DNA from: Sorex araneus
Lineage: Eukaryota; Chordata; Mammalia; Eulipotyphla; Soricidae
Assembly (NCBI RefSeq): GCF_027595985.1
Contig: NC_073302.1
Location: forward strand, 164,903,951 to 164,967,950
Direction of reading: 5' to 3'
DNA length: 64,000 nt
This document shows, one piece after another, positions 59,996-64,000 of this stretch. Within the stretch, counting starts at the first letter, position 1. Each line of letters begins with the position of its first letter. The translations under genes were made by a program, and so were the position numbers. Under the pieces are notes generated by a model, which was not told the origin of the DNA, did no database searches, and was given only the letters and a program-made list of their open reading frames with translations.

Positions 59996-60752
59996 ATTTT
60001 TTTTTGCACATAAACCAGTTACTTTATGTACAATAAAGGAATGGGGAAGGGGAGAATGAAAGAATAGAGAAAACTATACTGTAGTAGTCAGGATGTGGTG
60101 GAACCAAATTGCGGTTTTCGAATTGCGAACGTCTTCTTGGTCTGGAGGAGCTGAGTTCTGGAGGAGAGAGCGGGCTCCGCTAGCAGACACCCCCTTCTGC
60201 TGCTGGAACACAGCAATTGTATCTTCGTCCTCCGTTTCCAACTGTGCAGGTGTGTCTGTTTCGTTGATTGGCTGCCCATCAAATCGGAATCTGATCTGTC
60301 GTTCACAATAGGCTTTCATTAGTTTACTAAGTGGCCTATGCCTCTTAATCTTAAACTGCACCACAGAACCATCCTGACCCGCCACCTTCAAATTAATATG
60401 ATCGTGGGGCCGGAGCGATAGCACAGCAGGTAGGGCGTTTGCCTTGCACGCGGCCGACCCGGGTTCGATCCCCGGCATCCCATATGGTCCCCCCAGCACC
60501 GCCAGGAGTAATTCCTGAGTGCAGAGCCAGGAGTAACCCCTGAGCATCGCTGGGTGTGACCCAAAAAGCAAAAAAAAAAAAAAATTAATATGATCGTTGT
60601 TCTCGGTCTTGACGCCTTCCTTGGGGTTTTCGTCGGCCACGGCGAATCCCGGAAATCTCCTCAGCCACCGCTTCACAAAAGAGGCACCAGGTCCGCACCG
60701 AACGCGCACACAGGCAGCTCCAGGAGCGGCAGAAGAAGGAGGCGGCAGCGCT
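59996..60752 (-). pseudogene. Processed SUMO2 pseudogene, split by a SINE
   Basis: SUMO2 encodes a small ubiquitin-like modifier joined to lysines through a C-terminal Gly-Gly. On the minus strand this copy has about 110 bases of CpG-rich 5' UTR, then [18 protein letters not shown], then a SINE, then [18 protein letters not shown] and [20 protein letters not shown], without introns. The initiator ATG is GTG (60638-60640). Six codons are missing between CERQ and IRFRF. One base is lost just after FQQQ, which shifts the frame before the Gly-Gly end; the old stop position is about 60180-60182. Part of the SUMO2 3' UTR follows, then nine A (T on plus, 59997-60005). A 14-base duplication CAGACCTCATTATT lies at 59982-59995 and 60753-60766. 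L1-type retroposition of an mRNA explains all of this. The related SUMO3 is less likely because the N-terminus reads ADE. Confidence 0.95.
60406..60581 (+). mobile_element. Young class I SINE inside the SUMO2 pseudogene
   Basis: This is the least diverged class I copy in the window: GGGGCCGGAGCGATAGCACA, B box GGGTTCGATCCCCGGCATCC, body GAGTGCAGAGCCAGGAGTAA, GGGTGTGACCCAAAAAGC and a run of A. An exact 16-base duplication AAATTAATATGATCGT (60390-60405 and 60582-60597) falls in the coding region, so the codons for DHIN appear on both sides. The head resembles an alanine tRNA in its 3' half; that origin is inferred. Confidence 0.97.
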
Positions 60753-60854
60753 CAGACCTCATTATTTTAAAGCTATTATTTGCTGACATGGGATATTAGG
60801 GAATCTAGATTTTGGCACAAGGGGTGCTATAATACATTTCTACAACTATGGTTG

Positions 60855-60892
60855 TAATATAACTAGTATGACACAATCATAGTTACTAGATA
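60855..60892. repeat. Left copy of a dispersed direct repeat
   Basis: TAATATAAC, a 9-base extra segment, then ACAATCATAGTTACTAGATA. The same text without the extra 9 bases is at 61312-61340, with one difference. Confidence 0.85.
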
Positions 60893-60893
60893 C

Positions 60894-60950
60894 GGCCGTT
60901 CTTAGAGATTACTCTTGGCTCTGTGCTCAGGGATCACTTCTGGTGGTGAT
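60894..60950 (-). mobile_element. SINE fragment, minus strand
   Basis: GATTACTCTTGGCTCTGTGC and CAGGGATCACTTCTGGTGG match the antisense class I body. Head and tail are absent. Confidence 0.7.
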
Positions 60951-63900
60951 TAAATTTTCAGACTCGTAGAGAAAAAAATTTCAGTGAATAATAAATTAAT
61001 ATTTGGAAAATTAATAGAGTGGAAACATTATCCATAATATTACTACTTTAGTATGCCATGAAATACTGTGTAAACTTTCAAGCTCTTTTTGTCAGTGGAT
61101 AATTAGTAATGTAATAATAGTCAGGTTATATTTTAAATTTTTGCTTTCTTCTAATATTATGACATAGCCATTTTCTATGCTAATAAGCATTTTTCTTTAC
61201 TTAGAGTTTTTTAGGGATCATAGGGCTCTTTGTTAATTTTGAATGGTATACATGATTTTTTTTCATAAAATTAAATGTATATTATCTGCTTCACAGGCAT
61301 TGTATAAATTCTAATATAACACAATCATAGTTATTAGATATTGCTTTGGTTCTACAGCAGCTAAGTGTAGCTCTTAAGGAATCGTTAATTAACATTGAAC
61401 ATTTTAAAACCTATGTATCCAGCCATTTAATTATACTTAATGTTGGTTTAACTTACTTGAAAATGAGAGAACAAATACACTTGACATAAAACGTCTAAGT
61501 CAATAATCATTGAGTGCAGATTTTTTGGTAGGTTGCTTAGATTCCTTGTCTACATATTTTCTGAGAATTTCTTCCACACTAAAGAATGTCTTTGGGTTAT
61601 TTGCAGCTGTTGTGGCCTGGCCTTATCCCATTAGAGGCAATCTGTGGGAAGAGAAGGAGACAAATTGTGACACTGTCCCTTATCAAAGGACCACACAGTT
61701 GTTCGCCACTTTGACTCCATGATGGATAGTTATCTGGAGGTTTGATGGACATAAGCCTAAATGTTTACAGGAAAACTTTGCAAGAAGCCCACCAGCTCCT
61801 TGTTATTGGCACTTACTTGATAACATGGAGTCAATCAATCTTCTCTATTGTTTTTAGCTTGAATTTTGCTTTCTGTCCAGGCTTCATTTCTACCAGCTCA
61901 TCAGATAGATGCACCAGCTAAATAAATAAATAAATAAATGAGAGAGAAAGCCATGTAACTCTTTCCCACAGTATGATGCTGGTATCACCATCAAATTTTT
62001 GTCCTTCTGAGTGTGTATTTTGGATCAAATACATGTGGTTTTTGCACATACACACAAACACACACTTTACATACAATTAAAGGTTAGACAATTAGATCTT
62101 TGTGATCAAAAGTTCAGCAGTACTCTATATCTTAGGGAAAAAAGACACTATTTTTAATGTTTTACATGTTTGTTAGTTACTGATCATGGCACTTTCTATA
62201 ATTTATTCACTACTAGCTTTTGCTTAGTGACATGCAATTATTAGATACACCATTGAAAGAGTTTATTTATAAGTGAAAATATGGTACATTTTTATCTCAT
62301 TGTAGGAGATTGATGAATTCATGAAACAGTTGCCTTAATTCTGCAAGCAACTTCTCTGTGTGAGCAGAAGAATCAGAATTTCTATGAAGATTTTATTTTT
62401 TATATTGAAAAATATAATTGAGGGGGTGTGGTTGGCTTTAACTGAAATCTCACTTCCTATAACATTCACTTATATCAGACTGCAATTTGATAGGTTGTGA
62501 ATGTAAACAGAAGTGCCTCTGCTAAGGAAATCATAGTATAAAACATTTCTGTAACCACTCAAAGTTCCATTGTGACCATTTGTAGTCACTACTCTTCCTA
62601 CATGACTTGATCCCTGAAAGTCACTGAAAAGCGCTGTTCATATCACATAAAATAGCATTTCATCTATATGCAGAGATGCCAACCTTCTCTTTATTGTTCC
62701 AGTCTTCTCTTTATTGTTCCTCTGCTTTATTTGTGCTACCAATATGAGCCCTTGCACCATTTTCAGAAATAAGATATGAGTATATTTTAATCTGTAATCT
62801 TTCACAGCATTCATTTATTACTTCTCCTAAGATATTTCTTACTGTGAATTTGAAATATGCTCTTCACCCCATTGGGAAAGGCACAGCAGCCTTGCCATAA
62901 AGAGAAGAACACAGTGCTTGAGACTGTCCTGTTTTCTTAACCAACTCTAACCTTTTTTTTGAAAGCACTAATCTTTTAGTTAATAATTTTCACCTAGCAT
63001 TTTGTTAAGAAAACTTTTGTTCTATTTTTAAGCAAAATTAAATTGATCAGTTCTATGCCCAGTTTACCACTTTTTATATTAAAATAATAAAGTTCTAAGG
63101 CTCAAGGAATTGTTGAAATACAGCTTTTAAGTTTGGAAGAGAGAAATAAAGGCAATTTCATTTACTCTTCTGGTTGGCAATGACTAAAAGAAGGAAATGA
63201 TAAGTGCATGAAAATTGCTATATACACCCTTGGCTGGCAATTTTTTCCCATTATGTGTGAAGAGATATTAAGTGTAAGAACATTGTTCATTGTGTGCAAA
63301 TACAAAGCACTTCTATTGTTGGGCATTATCAGTACACATACACTGTGTGAATAATTTTAGCCATAATGGATATACCATTTCAGTTATTAGATTGAGGTTT
63401 TTTTAAAAAAATCAAAGGATGAGTGAATATAAATGAATCTAGAATATATTTATGTGCCCAAAGAATTTGGAAATGAATGAAAATTTGTTGTGATTTTTTT
63501 ATGTTGTACTCATATTGTCAGAGCTGATGACATCAGTTGTTTATTCATGACCACCTATATTTACTTGTTTTAAAGAGGTTTTCTACTAAGATAATACAAA
63601 TACTGTATCACAATTGAAATATTAACCAGCCAGAATTTTACTGCATATACTTTGCAAGGAATTTTTTAAATGCTTTGCTCCCAAGACTCAGCTTAAAGAT
63701 GTGGAGCAGTTAGAAAGTAGAAGCAATGATCATTGAAGAAAATATTTTTTAACCCCTATTCCTCTTTTATTTTACTTCTACCTATTTACTTCTGTTTATA
63801 AACTACATCTTCCAAAGAACTCTAGAATCTACATTCCTTCCTTAGCAAACACAAATAGATGATATCAGTTAAACAAAAGTGAGAACTTATATTAGATTTC

Positions 63901-64000
63901 CTAGAATTATTTGGAAAGGGGATGAAATTTAATTTACATTGCTCTTTGTTGTTTACATATTCTAAAAAAGCTTGCTGCTTGCTCTTCAAATCCCTAAACC
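60951..64000. other. Unique AT-rich DNA to the window end
   Basis: Besides the repeat copy at 61312-61340, an (AAAT)5 tract lies at 61919-61938. A 17-base unit CTTCTCTTTATTGTTCC is repeated at 62684-62700 and 62704-62720. No gene or further interspersed repeat is recognised. Confidence 0.5.
61312..61340. repeat. Right copy of a dispersed direct repeat
   Basis: This is the partner of 60855-60892, about 450 bases away in the same orientation. Confidence 0.85.

Noticed and set aside
60406..60480. tRNA gene
   Set aside because: The cloverleaf-like head is the 5' end of a SINE repeated across the window. It does not carry a conserved tRNA fold.
60074..60709. 211-codon open frame on the minus strand as a live SUMO-like gene
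   Set aside because: It includes SINE-derived residues, lacks the SUMO start codon, has a six-codon gap and a frameshift before the Gly-Gly end, and carries retroposition marks.

Overview
The window is ordinary-looking nuclear DNA of a placental mammal: AT-rich, with no long open reading frames and a heavy load of interspersed repeats. The commonest repeat is a tRNA-headed SINE (head about 75 bases, RNA polymerase III B box near GGTTCGATCCC). Its sequence matches what I remember of the SINEs of shrews, in particular Sorex. That species call rests on memory of the family and no search was run. Older eutherian repeats (MIR, old L1 3' ends, hAT-type miniature transposons) give the same mammalian signature.

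No intact protein-coding gene is supported. The clearest gene-derived feature is a processed SUMO2 pseudogene on the minus strand (59996-60752). It has 5' UTR, coding region and part of the 3' UTR without introns, a poly(A) trace and a 14-base target-site duplication. A younger SINE (60406-60581), with its own 16-base duplication, splits its reading frame. One short stretch (45039-45139) has strong splice signals on both sides and is open in one frame. It is offered only as a candidate exon of an unidentified transcript. The window could be intronic or intergenic.

Layout: 1-7900 is mostly unique AT-rich DNA with simple repeats. 7900-15800 holds many SINEs and an unexplained inverted repeat with arms of about 100 bases (12351-12446 and 13175-13282). 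16000-20700 is sparse. 20761-21504 is a complete minus-strand retroposon that joins a GC-rich 5' part to an L1 3' end. 26190-27935 is a nested stack of an old L1, a hAT element and several SINEs. 29000-33700 carries SINEs, an L1 end and purine-rich repeats. 33700-40500 is largely unique, with a long CT tract and a MIR. 40551-43859 holds an inverted pair of SINEs, a 5'-truncated L1 with its target duplication, and a hAT-like element. 45140-52000 is mostly unique. 52000-56000 is a SINE and microsatellite cluster that includes a 482-base retroposon with an unusual head. The rest is unique DNA apart from MIRs and the SUMO2 pseudogene.

Two SINE designs share one tRNA-like head. Class I has a body of about 100 bases and an A-rich tail. 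Class II has an unrelated body of about 170 bases and ends in short ACAGTGCT-like units without poly(A). The most interesting material is mosaic structure among these retroelements and several short dispersed duplications, two of which lie inside SINE copies. I found no CRISPR array, operon or prokaryotic gene system.
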